Positions 32,171 to 44,588 are shown, counted from the stretch's first letter. The stretch is DNA of 64,000 bases from Budorcas taxicolor (GCF_023091745.1 NC_068922.1:34018501-34082500), one strand, 5' to 3'. Notes: a model not told the origin generated them from the sequence alone. Numbers and translations are program-made.

Positions 32171-33107
32171 GCTTTTTGTCAAAAACTGAGCTGGACATGA
32201 TCACAAGTAGGGTGGGCAGAGAGAGTTTTCAGATAATGAATATGTCACAATTGTGAAAGAGCAAGGACACAGCACTGACTGAATGAAATCTGTGCAACTG
32301 TCAAAGGGTGACTGTTTCTGAAGAAGGGCTTTGTTTTGGAGGATGATTCCCACAAAGGCACCATCCAGAACAGTGTGGAGAAAAGATCATTGCTTCTCTT
32401 TGCTGTAGTCATCACTCTGAGGACTAAAAAGTTATTGAAAAGTTTTATTTCCCGCTCTATGAAGAGCTTCTGGGAGAGAAAAAAAGAGAATCCTTTCATT
32501 TCAGAAATGCATTTTGTTTCAGTAAATAGATGCTATGAATAAGTCAAATAAAATGCTGAATAAATTTGAAACTTGGATACAAAATGTAGATGGTAGGCTT
32601 TTATTAAGTGCCACTGTGTGGTAGTCCTCTGGGGTGCAGAGACCAACATTCAGTTGCCTCTGTTCACAGGAAGTGAACTTAAATGAAGCTGATGGATAGA
32701 TGGCTAATACTATGTTTCCACTGGGTTTTAGAGAGCAGCTACTCTGGAGATGCTGCATTAGATGTTGAGACTACAGGTGAAGTAGATAAGAGTCTCTGTT
32801 CTCAAGACATTTAGAATTCACAGTGAGATGCCTCACCAGGTATGCAGAGCACCAGTTGTGCAGAGACATGTAGGAAGACATCAGTAGTTCGAATGCACAG
32901 GAGAGAATAATGTGGGAAATTTGAACCTGCTCTAAGAGAAGAACTAAGCAGTCTCAAGGCACCTATTCATTTCCTTCAGTGGTTGTTGAAAGCTGTGCTC
33001 ATTAACTTTCTGGCCCCAGAGGTACACATTCCTGATGTTAAAAATAATAGCCCGGAATTATACAGTGCTTTGCTTTGTGTTGGGCACAGTCTAGTGCTTT
33101 ACAGATA
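32171..33107. other. Unique sequence with weak old-repeat signals
   Basis: Part around 32600-32850 has MIR/L3-like wording (TTATTAAGTGCCACTGTGTGG ... TCTCTGTTCTCAAGACATTTAG) but is too degraded to name. Open frames 32245-32499 (minus) and 32336-32542 (plus) overlap and have no known domain. Confidence 0.4.
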
Positions 33108-34138
33108 ACAACTTGTTGTTCTGTTGCCAAGTCATGTCCAGCTGTTTGAGACCCCCATGGATTGCAGCACACCAAGCTTCCCTGTCCTTCACTATCTCTC
33201 AGAGTTTGCTCAAACTCATGTCCATTGAGTCGGTGATGCCATCCAACCATCTCATTCTCTGTCGCCCCCTTCTGCCTTCAATCTTTCCCAACATTAGCAT
33301 CTTTTCCAGTTAGTGGGCTCTTCGAATCAGGTGACCAAAGTATTGGAGCTTCAGCTTCAGCGTCAGTCTTTCTAATGAATATTCAGGGTTGATTTCCTTT
33401 AGGATTGATTGGCTGGATCTCTTTGCAGTCCATGGGACTCTCAAGAATCTTCTCCAGCACCATAATTTGAAAGCATCAATTCTTTGGCATTCAGCCTTCT
33501 TTATGGTCCAACTCTCCATGTACGGCTACTGGAAAAACCATAGATTTGACTAGACGGACCTTGGTTGGCAAAGTGATGTCTCTGTGTTTTAATACACCAT
33601 CTAGGTTAGTCATAGTTTTTCTTCCAAGGAGCAAGCATCTTTTAATTTCATGGCTGTATTCACTGTCTGCAGTGATTTTGGAGCCTAAGAAAATAAAATC
33701 TGTCACTGTTTCCACTGTTTCCTATTTGCCATGAAGTGATGGTTCGAATGCCATGATCTTCATTTCTTGAGTGTTGAGTTTTTAGCCAGCTGTTTCATTC
33801 TCCTCTTTCACTCTCTTTAAGAGGCTTTTTAGTTCCTCTTAGCTTTCTGCCATAAGGGTGGTGTCACCTGCATATCTGAGGTTGTTGATATTTCACCCAG
33901 CAATCTTGATTCCAGCTTGAGCTTCATCCAGCCTAGCATTTCGCATGATGTTACCCTGCATGTAAGTTAAATAAGCAGGGTGACAGTATACAGCCTTGAC
34001 ATACTCTTTTCTCAGTTTTGAACCAGTCCGTTGTTCCATATCCAATTTTAACTGTTGTTTCTTGACCTGCCTACTTGTTTCTCAGGAGGCAGGTAAGGTG
34101 GTTTGATAGTCCCATCTCTTTAAGAATTTTCACAGTAT
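33108..34138 (-). mobile_element. BovB 3' part including RT palm, minus strand
   Basis: From the 3' end (GTTGTTCTGTTGCCAAGTCATG) to within RT (CAGGTAAGGTGGTTTGATAG). The catalytic YADD is YAGD here (33863-33874, third codon GGT). The open pieces 33310-33519 and 33491-33715 carry the C-terminal domain (DFIFLGSKITADSEYSHEIKR). Several frameshifts and stops. No TSD fixed. Confidence 0.92.
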
Positions 34139-34197
34139 GTATATACAAACTGTACAAATTATACCTAGAATTTTTTATTTGAAATTATAGAAAGAAC

Positions 34198-34292
34198 TCA
34201 CGTACACCCGTGGCGGACTCATGTCAATGTATGGCAAAACCAATACAGTATTGTAAAGTAAAATAAAAAAATAAATTAATTTAAAAAAAAAT
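34198..34292 (+). mobile_element. Young L1 3' tail, plus strand
   Basis: GTACACCCGTGGCGGACTCATG then ATGGCAAAACCAATACAGTATTG and an A-rich tail (AAAATAAAAAAATAAATTAA): the sense counterpart of the tail at 3735-3860. 5'-truncated to about 95 bp. TSD not clear. Confidence 0.85.
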
Positions 34293-35604
34293 CCCTTTTG
34301 GTCAAATACTATCCCCCATTTATTTACAGAGAAAGGCTTACTTGAATTATAAATATATCTAAAAGAGATCACATTACCTCCCACAAACACTGAATCCACA
34401 GCTCTTTGAGGTGGGGATTTCTGTTCAGCCTTAATGTCCTCCTGGTCAAATAAGAGGCTGCTTTCTCTGTCTTCTCATCTGTTGAAATGTCTGTCCCTTT
34501 TTACAGCGCTAGAGGTCTTTAATTTATAAGCTGGATTTGTAAATTGCAGGGTCCCAGCTGGTTGGGCTTGTGGTCCTTCCATGCCTTAACCACAGGAGGC
34601 CTGCTATTTGCTCCTATGAGGAAGTTAATAAGAGCTTTTGTGACCTGGTTTGCATACAGTTTACAGGCTCCCATTTAGGTGATCTGGAGGAAGAAGAATG
34701 GGATGAAAAAGTCAAAGTTATTATTGTGAATGAGAAGGAAAGTTAGAATTTTAAAACCAGCATCAAAATGGTACAGACAAAGAATTAGAAGTTAGGAAGA
34801 GCCTAGGAGGAGAGGTTTTTAATTAGAGCAACCCTCAAGACATTGGAAATTGTTATGATGGTTTTAAGTAGGCAACTCTTTGGCCTTAAAATGAATCCAC
34901 AACTTGACTTTCTGTATGTGGTTTATGAGATATAAACACACACAAAATGTGAGGCAAAAAGGTAATCGTTTTATGTAAAGCTGTTTTGATGTATGGCTTC
35001 TTGGATATTGAAAGCCTCCTTGGATCTTAATTAAATACATTGAATGGTTTTAAAAGTTAATAAAATTGTAAGGAAGTTTTTTGTTTTTTGTTTTTTTTGC
35101 ACAGTTATTTTCAGTTTGGTGAACAGGACTATCATTAGGAAGATTGTTGAAAGCAGTCTGTGGTATAAAGCTTGAATGGTGTTAGAAAAGAACAGGAGCT
35201 TTAGAACCTCACTTGGACCCTATCTACAAATAAAATAAACTTTTTCATGTAATACTGAAATCAGCTATGCGATTGAAAAGAATATAATAATACTTTGTAT
35301 AATTTTATTATTCTATTTTGGTTTCTTTAATTTTATTGATACAAGGAATACATAAATTTTTTTAAAGCCTTAAACATCAGATTTAAGTTACCTTTGACCA
35401 TCTCAGTCCCAGGGTCATCTCTTGCCATTTATTCTTCTAAATCTTGTTCTGAATACTTATATACATGTATTTGTATGTCTAGAAGAGATACTTGTGTTTT
35501 GTGTAGATGTTAAAAAATAACCCGCAAATGTATTATGTTTTGCTGGTTCACTTAAGTGTGACTTTCCATTATATCTTTTGGTTTTCACAGCAGTAATGTT
35601 GCTG
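34293..35604. other. Unique, mostly AT-rich sequence
   Basis: A T/G-rich low-complexity run lies at 35078-35099. Nothing else recognised. Confidence 0.45.
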
Positions 35605-35697
35605 ATCACAGCTGACATTCACTGAGTAGCTACTATGTGCTAGGCAAGATGTTTAGCATTTTTCATGTGTTTGTCGCCCAGTCTTCATAATAGGCTT
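35605..35697 (-). mobile_element. MIR fragment, minus strand
   Basis: CATTCACTGAGTAGCTACTATGTGCTAGGCA is the typical antisense MIR start; it is cut at 35697 by the BovB insertion. Confidence 0.7.
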
Positions 35698-36246
35698 CAG
35701 TCAGCTCAGTCGCTCAGTCGTGTCCGACTCTTTGCAACCCCATGAATAGCAGCACGCCAAGCCTCCCTGTCCATCACCATCTCCCGGAGTTCACTCAGAC
35801 TCACGTCCATCGAGTCAGTGATGCCATCCAGCCATCTCATCCTCTGTCGTCCCCTTTTCCTCCTGCCCCCAGTCCCTCCCAGCATCAGAGTCTTTTCCAG
35901 TGAGTCAACTCTTCGCATGAGGTGGCCAGAGTACTGGAGTTTCAGCTTTAGCATCATTCCTTCCAAGGAACACCTAGGGCTGATCTCCTTTAGAATGGAC
36001 TGATTGGATCTCCTTGCAGTCCAAGAGACTCTCAAGAGTCTTCTCCGACACCACAGTTCAAAAGCATCAATTCTTCAGCACTCAGCCTTCTTCACAGTCC
36101 AACTCTCGCATCCATATATGACCACTGGAAAAACCATAGCCTTGACTAGATGGACATTTGTTGGCAATGTCTCTGCTTTTCAATATGCTGTCTAGGTTGG
36201 TCATAACTTTTCTTCCAAGGAATAAGCATCTGTTAATTTCATGGCT
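35698..36246 (-). mobile_element. BovB 3' end, minus strand
   Basis: From CAGTCAGCTCAGTCGCTCAGTCG to TGTTAATTTCATGGCTACAG. Open frame 35706-36035 keeps most of the C-terminal domain (RVPW-like start, RRKRGRQRMRWLDGITDSMD, DREAWRAAIHGVAKSRTRLSD), so this copy is relatively young and little decayed. Confidence 0.93.
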
Positions 36247-36664
36247 ACAGAAATGAGTAAAAACTGATTTTATATGAGTAAAATTCCAATGTTATTCTAT
36301 CTCACATTTACATTAACATACTAATGTAATTTAATCATCATTCTTTAGTACAACTTCAAAAATAAAACAGAAACATTGCTTTTATTTGTTAAGAATATAA
36401 CTTTTATTTCTGTGAGATTCGTTCTTCTGTGCCATTGGTCTCTCCATCCAGCCCCAGAGGTATGTGTCTTTGCTAAGCCAGAGGCTGGGGGTATGCGCAC
36501 TTTCCAGGCATGAGCTGGTCGTACGTGTGTCATGTTTGACTCATCCTAAATGAAGAACAGACACCCCAGACATTTCCTCAGTAGTTAATGATTTTCAGAG
36601 CCCATGCCTGTGATGATGTCCTTATTTGGGAGTCAATTATAGAATACAAGTCCTAGGTGTGAGC
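36247..36664. other. Unique sequence
   Basis: Nothing recognised. Confidence 0.45.
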
Positions 36665-36765
36665 AGGATTTTTTAATTAATTTATTTTTGCTTGAAGGAC
36701 AGTTGCTTTGTTGGTTTATGCTGTACATCACTGTGAATCAGTCATAGGGTATACACAGAGGTTAA
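36665..36765 (-). mobile_element. L1 3' tail, minus strand, diverged
   Basis: TTTTTAATTAATTTATTTTTGC, GAAGGACAGTTGCTTTG and CACTGTGAATCAGTCATAGGG match the antisense ruminant L1 tail also seen at 46397-46583. Confidence 0.7.
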
Positions 36766-37062
36766 ATTTTGAAAGATGCTTTTCACTGTGCTCTTGGCCA
36801 TCCTGGTAAAAGGCTACAGTTGCAGAAACTCTGATCATTTTTATGGCAGTTTGTAGACAGGGAGTGGTTGTTGGGTGGGTTGATAAAAAAAAATCTGCTT
36901 ATTTTGTGGAGTCTGACTTTAGAATTTGGATAAAGATATTTTCAAGATTTCTTGACAAAATAAAGATCTTCACTATCTGGGACAGCTGTCAGAAGGTTTA
37001 GATCTCAGCTCTGCTGCTCAACTAGCTGGGGAACCTTGAAAAGGCCATTTAGTGATATTTCA

Positions 37063-37232
37063 ATGGTGGTGTTCAGTTGCTAAGTCGTGTTGACTCTTAG
37101 TGACCCCATGGGCTGCAGCACGCCAGGCCTCTGTGTCCCTCACTATCTCTCAGAGTTCGCCCAAGTTCATGTCCATTGAATCAGCAATGCTATCCAGCCG
37201 TCTCATCCTCTATTGCCCTCTTCTTCTTAATA
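37063..37232 (-). mobile_element. BovB 3' end fragment, minus strand
   Basis: GTGGTGTTCAGTTGCTAAGTCG to GCCGTCTCATCCTCTATTGCCC. Only the last 170 bp of BovB; the block CTATCTCTCAGAGTTCGCCC is BovB-specific. Confidence 0.87.
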
Positions 37233-37490
37233 TCCACTTGGTAAAACTGGGGTGAAATTTCATGAAGTGTCTTATACATTGTGATGTGTTGTGTGAATGT
37301 GCAAATATCGGGTGATGCCTCTGTCATTTTGTCATCTGAATGTTGTCGAGGTCGCCTGCAGTTTGCCTTTTCACTGTTGCCTCTGTCCTGAGAATGTAAC
37401 CTGCTTTCCTCTGTCCTTTATTCCACGGAAGAGAGCACTGTATCAGAGCTCTGTGATCTTCAGGGTAGGAGCTGGGGCCCTATTGGTGAA
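37233..37490. other. Unique sequence
   Basis: A 71-residue open frame (37297-37512) has no known domain and runs into the SINE. Confidence 0.4.
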
Positions 37491-37491
37491 C

Positions 37492-37702
37492 GTGAAAGTG
37501 TTAGTTGTTTAGTCATGTCTGACTCTTTGCAACCCCATGGACTGTAGCCCACCAGGCTTCTCTGCCCATGGGATTCTCCAGGCAAGAATACTGGAGTGGG
37601 TAGCCATTCCCTTCCCCAGAGGATCTTCCTGACCCAGGGATCGAACCCAGATCTCCTGCATTGCAGGCAGATTCTTTACTGTCTGAGCTACCAGGAAAGG
37701 CC
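37492..37702 (-). mobile_element. Bov-tA SINE, minus strand
   Basis: GTGAAAGTGTTAGTTGTTTAG, complete body, B-box region GGATCGAACCCAGATCTCC and end GAGCTACCAGGAAAGGC. Confidence 0.93.
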
Positions 37703-38215
37703 TAAACAAACATTGAAGTACAACCAGCATTTCTTCAGGCCTAGTGTAAGAACTGAAAAGATCATCTGCAGTAACTCAAGGAGAAGAGACATACCCAGGG
37801 TCCCAATAAATATCTTTCCATTGTAATTAATACATAGTGTTTATAAATATTTTGACCTTTTTGTCTTGAAAAGTAAACAGGTGTTAATATCTGTCTATAT
37901 AGGAAAGTATTTGTTAATAAATTCTGTTGCAGTAGAACATGGTTTGAAAAAACCATCAGAAATTACCTTGCTGTGTCGTTTTTTTGGTAGCAACACTTAA
38001 GTTATCCTCAAATCTCAACATTCAAAGAAGGCATGAGGTTTTTATGTTTGTCAGAAGGAGACATAGGGTTAAAATGATGAAGAGACCTTCCAAGTCAGCT
38101 CTCAATTCTGGATGAGGAGAGAGCGCCGTTGATTTTTCATTTGGTCTAGGCTGTGATGAGAACTGATCCTTGCTTAGAGGCTGTGAAAATCTCCGTTGCT
38201 CTTTGAGTGACCTGC
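37703..38215. other. Unique sequence
   Basis: Nothing recognised. Confidence 0.45.
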
Positions 38216-38221
38216 CGTTCA

Positions 38222-38293
38222 CTGTCTGTGTGTGTCCTGTGTGGGTGTCCTGCGTGTGTGTGTGACCTGCCACTCACTCTTGTGTGTGTGTGT
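38222..38293. repeat. Imperfect (GT)n region with a repeated ~46-bp motif
   Basis: GACCTGCC..TTCACT..CTGTGTGTG occurs at 38210 and GACCTGCCACTCACTCTTGTGTGTG at 38263, separated by TGTG-rich sequence: a small tandem duplication within a dinucleotide array. Confidence 0.7.
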
Positions 38294-38470
38294 ATCTGAC
38301 TCTTTGTGACCCTTTTGACTGCAGCCTGCCAGTCCATGGGATTTTTTAGGTGAGAAGATCGGAGCAGGTTGACATTTACTTCTGCAGGGGATCTTCCCGA
38401 CCCAGGAATGGAACCCACATCTCCTGCATTGGCAGGCAGATTCTTTACCACTGAGCCATCAGGAAAGCCC
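38294..38470 (-). mobile_element. Bov-tA SINE, minus strand, diverged
   Basis: TCTGACTCTTTGTGACCC, GGGGATCTTCCCGACCCAGG, and CCACTGAGCCATCAGGAAAGCCC. The GT array replaces its expected 3' end. Confidence 0.88.
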
Positions 38471-41439
38471 ACCAGTCACCATACAGGATCACTACTGGTA
38501 TAGTTTGCTGCTTGAGGAAGATATGTGTGCTTTGGAGGAGGCACATTGCTGAAAAAAAAATTCTCTGGTTTTACTGTTCCCTCTTCTGGATAGTTCCAAA
38601 AACCGAAGCCTTTTAATTTTCATTGGTGATTTGCTTTGTCATCTCTGTATTCACTTTCATTGGTTTCTTGACCTACTCTTTGTGGCAGACCGTCCCTAAC
38701 CTGGTTATACCAATGGAAAAAGTGAAATCTTATTTCAGAGTAACCTGTAAAATTCCATTCCATACTTTAGACTTAGCCCACTGAAGATAGCACTTTTCCC
38801 CTTCATTTTATTTTACTTCCCCTACATATTCTTACTGTCTTGAGCACCATGGGGTTTTTTAGTTGTTTGTTGTTGTTTTATTTTTTAATGATTCTCTTTC
38901 AGACTCACCTATTTATAGAAGCTGAACATTTCCTCCTTTTTCAGAGGCAGTTGTGGCTAGAGTAGCTTTGCTTCTTGAGAGCCTAACCAGGGGGGCTCTC
39001 TGAAGGAGTCCAGAATCTGCAAGTCACACTTGCTTTTCCATAATTAGCAACTAGAAATATTTTAACATGCCTTGACTATACTTAAGCAACTCTTTAAAAA
39101 AATAGTTTGCAATCAGCTGAATTCTCTAAGCTTCTGGCTTACAGTACAGAAGAAACTTCTACAGAGAGTAGATAAAGGATAGGGTAAGAATTTTCCGATT
39201 TGATTGCATATTATTTATTGTGGAAAGAATGTTTTCCCTACAGACTGACTAGGAACAAGATGTTTAAACATAAGCCAGGGTGGAGACCTGTTTGTTTGGT
39301 CAGCTTCAGAGGAGCCACGTTTCCCTACTTGTGAAGAGTCTGCCAAATCTTCCATCCTCCCCACCCCCGCCTGATTCTTCAAGTTTCTTTGGGACTTTTA
39401 CTTAAGGCCCTTGTTGGATAAGGCAGTGATGGAGTGCATATGTGGCAGTTAGAAAGGCTAAAGGCTTTTTTTCTGGAGGGACATGATTTTATCATGTCAT
39501 CATAAATTTATGCTGTGCTCTGTGTGTGTGTGTGTGTGTGTATAAAATGGCTTTTTCCCAGGCCCCCTCTGCAGTTGGCTTGTGTGTTCACATAGCTGGG
39601 TGGCTGCAGGACCTCATTTATCACACAAGCAGTGGGAGCGGGCACGGAGATATGAAAGGGTTACTGTTCACATTTCCTGTGTAATTCCCTCTGATCTTAC
39701 TGAGCTGTAATTCCTCTCTTGATGTTAAACATTCCCAGGCTCCTATAACCTTCTCACCAGTTTGCGCTAGCCAAGTTTGTCCCAGGTGATCATGTATGTA
39801 GGCGGACCTCCTGCTTCTAAAGATTAGAAACCCCTTCTTGGTCCATGCGATAGGCTAGCTGTTCTCATTAATTTGCAGCCCAGAAGAAATGCCTTTGATT
39901 TAAAACAAGAACAGAGCACTAACGGATTAGTTTTAAAATTCACATTAGCAGTCAACAACCAAATCTGTTGTCAAATTAGATTTAAAAATCTTCTGATTCC
40001 TGGACTGGTGAATTTCTAGGTAAACCTAACCCCTTTGGATCTAGTGGAGATTACATTTTTCCTTCTAAAAGCACATTTGAAAAGTGGGTTCTGATTGGAA
40101 AAGGGTAGATTTTGATGCCATCATCTTACTTCTAACTTACGTGATCGGTAGAGTGTTTTAAGTTACCTCATGTAAAGCTGCTTAGCTGAAATGGCAATAT
40201 TTTTGCTTCAGTTCAATTCAGGAGGTAGTAGCTGAGCGTAGGGTGGTATTTATTTTCTACTTTTTATCTGGTTTTTAAAGTATATAGCAGCTCATTTGTT
40301 CCACAACTTTTTAAATGTACATTTTTGTTGTTAGCAAAAGGTTTTCTATTTTTCCCTTTCCCCCTAAAGTTTTGGAAGCAAATGACATGTTCCTGTGAAG
40401 CACTGTATGTGTCAGCAGCTACTGATGGATAGGGACACAGAACCTATTCCAGCCCTGGCCTCATCCTGAGGAGCTTCCCTCTAACACAGCTCAGGGTAAG
40501 TCTGCTCCTGTTGCTTGGAGCACATTGCCATGTTCCCACCGTCCAACTTGGGAACCTAGGACTCAGGGATGGACAGAAATGAAACAATGTCTCTGAAGGA
40601 GTTTCTAGGATAATTAAAGTTTGCTGGTGTTTAGGCGAAAGTAGACTATTTGCATGGCTTCAGGTAATGAGATAAAATACTTTTTGTGCACCTTATCCAT
40701 GGTTTCCCATGGAGGCAAGTAGAGGAATTTTTAGATTGATTTCGTTTGGATCTGCCTTAGAAAGCCAATGTGACTCGTTGTTCTCATTCTCCTTTCAGTT
40801 TCCCAGAGCCTGGGGTAGGCTGTCACATGGACAGCTTTCAGTAGAGGTTTGTTTGAATAAATGTGAAGTAGACATTACTTTTGTAGATTCTAAATTGGTC
40901 TGTGTGTGTGTCATTAAGCACATGTCTAATAGTTTAACTCTCACTTTTCCAATTAGTCTCTAATGATAGATCCTGTTCAGAGTTTTTTGTTATTAGACAG
41001 TTAATTCCTCACAACAGTCTGTGTCCACGTCCTTAAGTGCTTTCCACCTGGCTGGCCAACTGTGGCACTGCTCAGTCATAGAGAAAAATGACATTTAGTC
41101 ACAAATTACTTAAATTATAGTCTGTTAATATTTCCTAAAACCAGTAAGCCCATTTATTATTCTAATGATGGAAGAATGCTTATATTTTCTCCCAAATAGT
41201 TATTCCTTAGGACCATCCTAGAGCACTGAATAGTAATGTTAATCAGTGGACAAATACTTAGAGATACTTAGAGAATGATGACATACACAGCATGGTGCCT
41301 GGTACCATGTGTTCTGCAAAGATGTGTACAACCTTGGTCCTGCCACCTGAAGTCTAGGCTTCCCAACAGATAGGTGCTTTACACCAGTCAGCTTAAGGCC
41401 ATCAGAATGGTTATGGGCTGAGAGGCCTGAATGAGAATC
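38471..41439. other. Longest repeat-poor unique block
   Basis: Nearly 3 kb in which the only repeat I recognise is a (GT)n at 39522-39541; around 40385-40490 there is weak MIR/L3-like wording. No coding frame is convincing. An AGG|GTAAGT donor-like site at 40490-40500 has an acceptor-like CCCCCTAAAG upstream, but all three frames between are interrupted. Confidence 0.5.
39522..39541. repeat. (GT)n microsatellite
   Basis: Ten uninterrupted GT units followed by ATAAAATGG. Confidence 0.93.
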
Positions 41440-41612
41440 AGGTGAATCCTCTTTCAGTGCATTAGATGCAGGAGGTGCAGATTCAGTCCCTGGGTCAGGA
41501 AGACACCCTGGAGAAAGGCATGGCAACTCATTCCAGTATTCTTACCTGGAGAATCCCATGAACAGAGGAGCCTGATGGGCTACAGTCCATGGGGTTGCAA
41601 AGAGACTGAGCA
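41440..41612 (+). mobile_element. Bov-tA SINE, plus strand
   Basis: Diverged head (GATTCAGTCCCTGGGTCAGG in B-box position) and body to GGTTGCAAAGAGACTGAGCAC. Open frame on the other strand (41239-41526) is a by-product. Confidence 0.85.
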
Positions 41613-41810
41613 CACGGGCACATATGCACACACTGGCACCAGGCACTCTCCTGTTTACAAAGATAGAAATGTCAGCAGGCACATACACATACACGTGTGT
41701 ATTATACATACATGTTATCCCCTTAGCAACAGCCACTACCTGGTCTGGGCTTTGTAATTTATGTTAATACACCAGTACTTCTTTATGTTCTCTTTTAAAT
41801 CACTGCTTGA
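41613..41810. other. Short unique stretch with CA/TA-rich motifs
   Basis: Contains ACATACACATACACGTGTGTA-like low complexity at 41681-41702; nothing else. Confidence 0.4.
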
Positions 41811-41812
41811 GA

Positions 41813-42097
41813 CTACTACTGCTGCTACTGCCGCTAAGTCGCTTCAGTCGTGTCCGACTCTGTGTGACCCCATAGACGGCAGCCCACCAGGCTCCTCTGT
41901 CCCTGGGATTCTCCAAGCAAGAACACTGGAGTGCGTTGCCATTTCCTTCTCCAATGCATGAAAGTGAAAAGTGAAAGTGAAGTCGCTCAGTCGTGTCCAA
42001 CTCTTAGTGACCCCATGGACTGCAGCCCACCAGGCTCCTCTGTCCATGGGATTTTCCAGGCAAGAGTACTGGAGTGGGGTGCCATTGCCTGCTCCAT
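41813..42097 (-). mobile_element. Bov-A2 dimeric SINE, minus strand
   Basis: Two BovA units: first with (CTG)n start at about 41818 and ending CTTCTCCAATGCATG, then the GAAAGTGAAAAGTGAAAGTG linker (41960-41980) and the second unit ending TGCCATTGCCTGCTCC. TGAGACT before (41807-41813) and after (42097-42103) is the probable TSD. A complete copy. Confidence 0.95.
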
Positions 42098-42490
42098 GAG
42101 ACTGGTGTTAATTTTATATTTGTAATTCTTGTTGTGTTTTAATCATGAGTAAGAGTCTAAATAAGCATGTTACATGAACTAAACGACAACCTGTGTGTGC
42201 ATCTTTTGGCTTAATTATATACAAACAGTAGCTTATTTAGTAAGATGAAAACGGTTGGTTTTCATTGCAGCAACTTGGTTGAAGTTTGTCATGTTTGGAA
42301 AATTGTTTTATAGTATCTCTGAGAATATTGGCCTTTTTATCTCTAACAAATAATATTACCTTAAAATGAACTTTGCAGATTACTTCTGAGCTTACTCTGG
42401 GTTTAGGCTTCCTTTTCCAGTTTGGTAGTAGAGGCTAGACACAGGACATTGTGAGTCCTGCAACAGCCTAGGTAAATTACAAAATAACAT
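42098..42490. other. Unique sequence
   Basis: Nothing recognised. Confidence 0.45.
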
Positions 42491-42494
42491 TATT

Positions 42495-42920
42495 TTAGTG
42501 ATCTGTTATTACATAATTAATTGCCCCAGCACTGAGTGGTTTGTTCTGGATAGCTCATGGTTCTGTGGGTTGGGAGTTCAGGCAAGTCTCCGTTGGGTAA
42601 TTTTTCTGTTCCACATTGCACTGACTAAGGTCACTGGATGGTATTCATTTGGTAGATGGATTAGATGCTCTGGAGGATCTAGGATATCTTTATGCACATA
42701 TATGATATGTGGACGAAGGTAGAAGATGTGTCTATATGGCCTTTTTAGCAGAGTCTCAAGGGAGTCAGACTTGTTCTGCTGTGGCTTAGGACTCCTAGAG
42801 AGAATTTTCCAAGCGATTGGAAGGATGGTGCTATAGAGGAAGGTCTAAAACTGGAAACTGGCCCCACATCACTTCTACCATATTGTGTTGGTCAAAGCAG
42901 TGCCAGAGCACCCCCCCCTC
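42495..42920 (+). repeat. Old L1-type 3'-end repeat
   Basis: TAATTAATTGCCCCAGCACTGAG, TCATGGTTCTGTGGGTTGGGAG and CACTTCTACCATATTGTGTTGGTCAAAGCAG are wording of an old mammalian 3'-end family (L1M-like). A run of C residues at 42909-42923 follows. Confidence 0.5.
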
Positions 42921-42923
42921 CCC

Positions 42924-44255
42924 CTGCCAGTTTCAATGAGATGGGACATAGAGTGGCCTCTCAGTGGAAGAGGTATCAGAGAATGTGTGGCCATCTTACT
43001 CTACTACAGTTTACCCTCTGGCCACAGATGATTTACATTCTTCCTATATTCTAAATGTACTCAGCCCCTTCCGAGAATCTGAAGTTGTCATCCCTCTGTG
43101 GCTTTACTCTCAAGCTTCAGGTCCAGGACCTTGTCATTTAAGTCAGGTCCAAACGTGCAGGAAGCTCGCCTGGTGTAGTTGCCTCCAGAGACAAGTTATT
43201 TATTCAGCATATATTAGAGAGGCAGACATAGAATCGCTGCAATAAGCATTTCCAATCAGAATCAGGAAGCAAGAGGTGCATAGCTTTCACTGGTTCATAG
43301 TAATTTTGAAATCCTAATGCTGTCATTTCTTTACTAACATTATTTTTACTCCCTGGAAATGATTATCCATGGCTCCTGACTTCACCCTAGCAACTCTGAG
43401 TCATCCATCATTTTATATAAAAAATGGTTCACATTTACAACTGGGTAGTCTTGCCAGCCTTGCTTCCTGCTTGTAGAAATTTGAGAGTTCAGAGGCATCT
43501 TTTCAGTTTTTTTTTCTTTCTGCTCCTGTCAGCCCTATCTGACATAATTCTTTTAAAAACTTTGTGAAATTCCTGTGTATCAAATTATAGTCCACTCTGT
43601 TAGACAGAAGCCACATTCACATTTGTTTTGAGATATATTTTTTTCTACTTCAGACTGTGAGTAAAGGCATTATAAGATGATACCCATAAGATTCTATGAA
43701 GCTTTTCTGTTTGAAAGAGTCCAAAAGGGACACACTCAGGATTCCTACAGGTTTTTTATCTAGAAAAGATAGTCTTATGAGGCACACACTCTTAAGATTC
43801 TTAGAACTGAATTAGATACAACATGTAATCATGATGGTGTTTTATAGTCACACTCTAGAAATTTTTGTCCCGAAACCATGCTTTACTGAGAGAGCCCTAA
43901 TCTTGACTTTTTACTCTGAAGCTATATCTTAGTTTTCTGTCTGGGCAGAATGGGGATGAGAAAATGTTTTGTTTTAGAAAAGAGCAAGTCCTGGCTCCTT
44001 AAATTCCTGAAAGTGAAATGATTCTTTTGTTAGCTCTAAATTCTGCTTGAAAATGGAAGAGTTCTTTTGTTAACGTATCTTTCTCTTTGAATCCCATGTT
44101 ACACTAGGCTAAAAGAGACTAATACTTTGACCCTCTGCCTGGCAATCTCCTTAGCCAAATCTACCACTTTATTGGGCACATTTTCTCTTTTCTATTTTAT
44201 GCAAAGAATAGTGTTGCACATTTTCTACCACCGTGTCATTTCTCCATCTTTTAAC
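42924..44255. other. Unique sequence
   Basis: Open frame 42964-43245 (93 residues) lacks any recognisable domain. No repeat recognised. Confidence 0.45.
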
Positions 44256-44588
44256 CCTTGGACTGCAAGGAGATCCAACCAGTCCATTCTGAAGGAGATC
44301 AGCCCTGGGATTTCTTTGGAAGGAATGATGCTGAAGTTGAAACTCCAGTACTTTGGCCACCTCATGCGAAGAGTTGACTCATTGGAAAAGACTCTGATGC
44401 TGGGAGGGCTTGGGGGCAGGAGGAGAAGGGGACGACAGAGGATGAGATGGCTGGAAGGCATCACTGACTCTATGGACGCGAGTCTGAGTGAACTCCAGGA
44501 GTTGGTGATGGACAGGGAGGCCTGGTGTGCTGCGATTCATGGGGTCGCAAAGAATCGGACACGACTGAGTGACTGAACTGAACTGAAC
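44256..44588 (+). mobile_element. BovB 3' end, plus strand
   Basis: From CTTGGACTGCAAGGAGATCC to GAACTGAACTGAAC. One frame is open through the C-terminal domain to the natural stop (residues WTARRSNQSILKEISPG ... HGVAKNRTRLSD within 44127-44576), so this is among the least decayed BovB copies here. No clear TSD. Confidence 0.93.

Noticed and set aside
40370..40500. Acceptor-like CCCCCTAAAG and donor AGG|GTAAGT enclosing about 120 bp
   Set aside because: All three frames contain stops and the middle has old-repeat wording.
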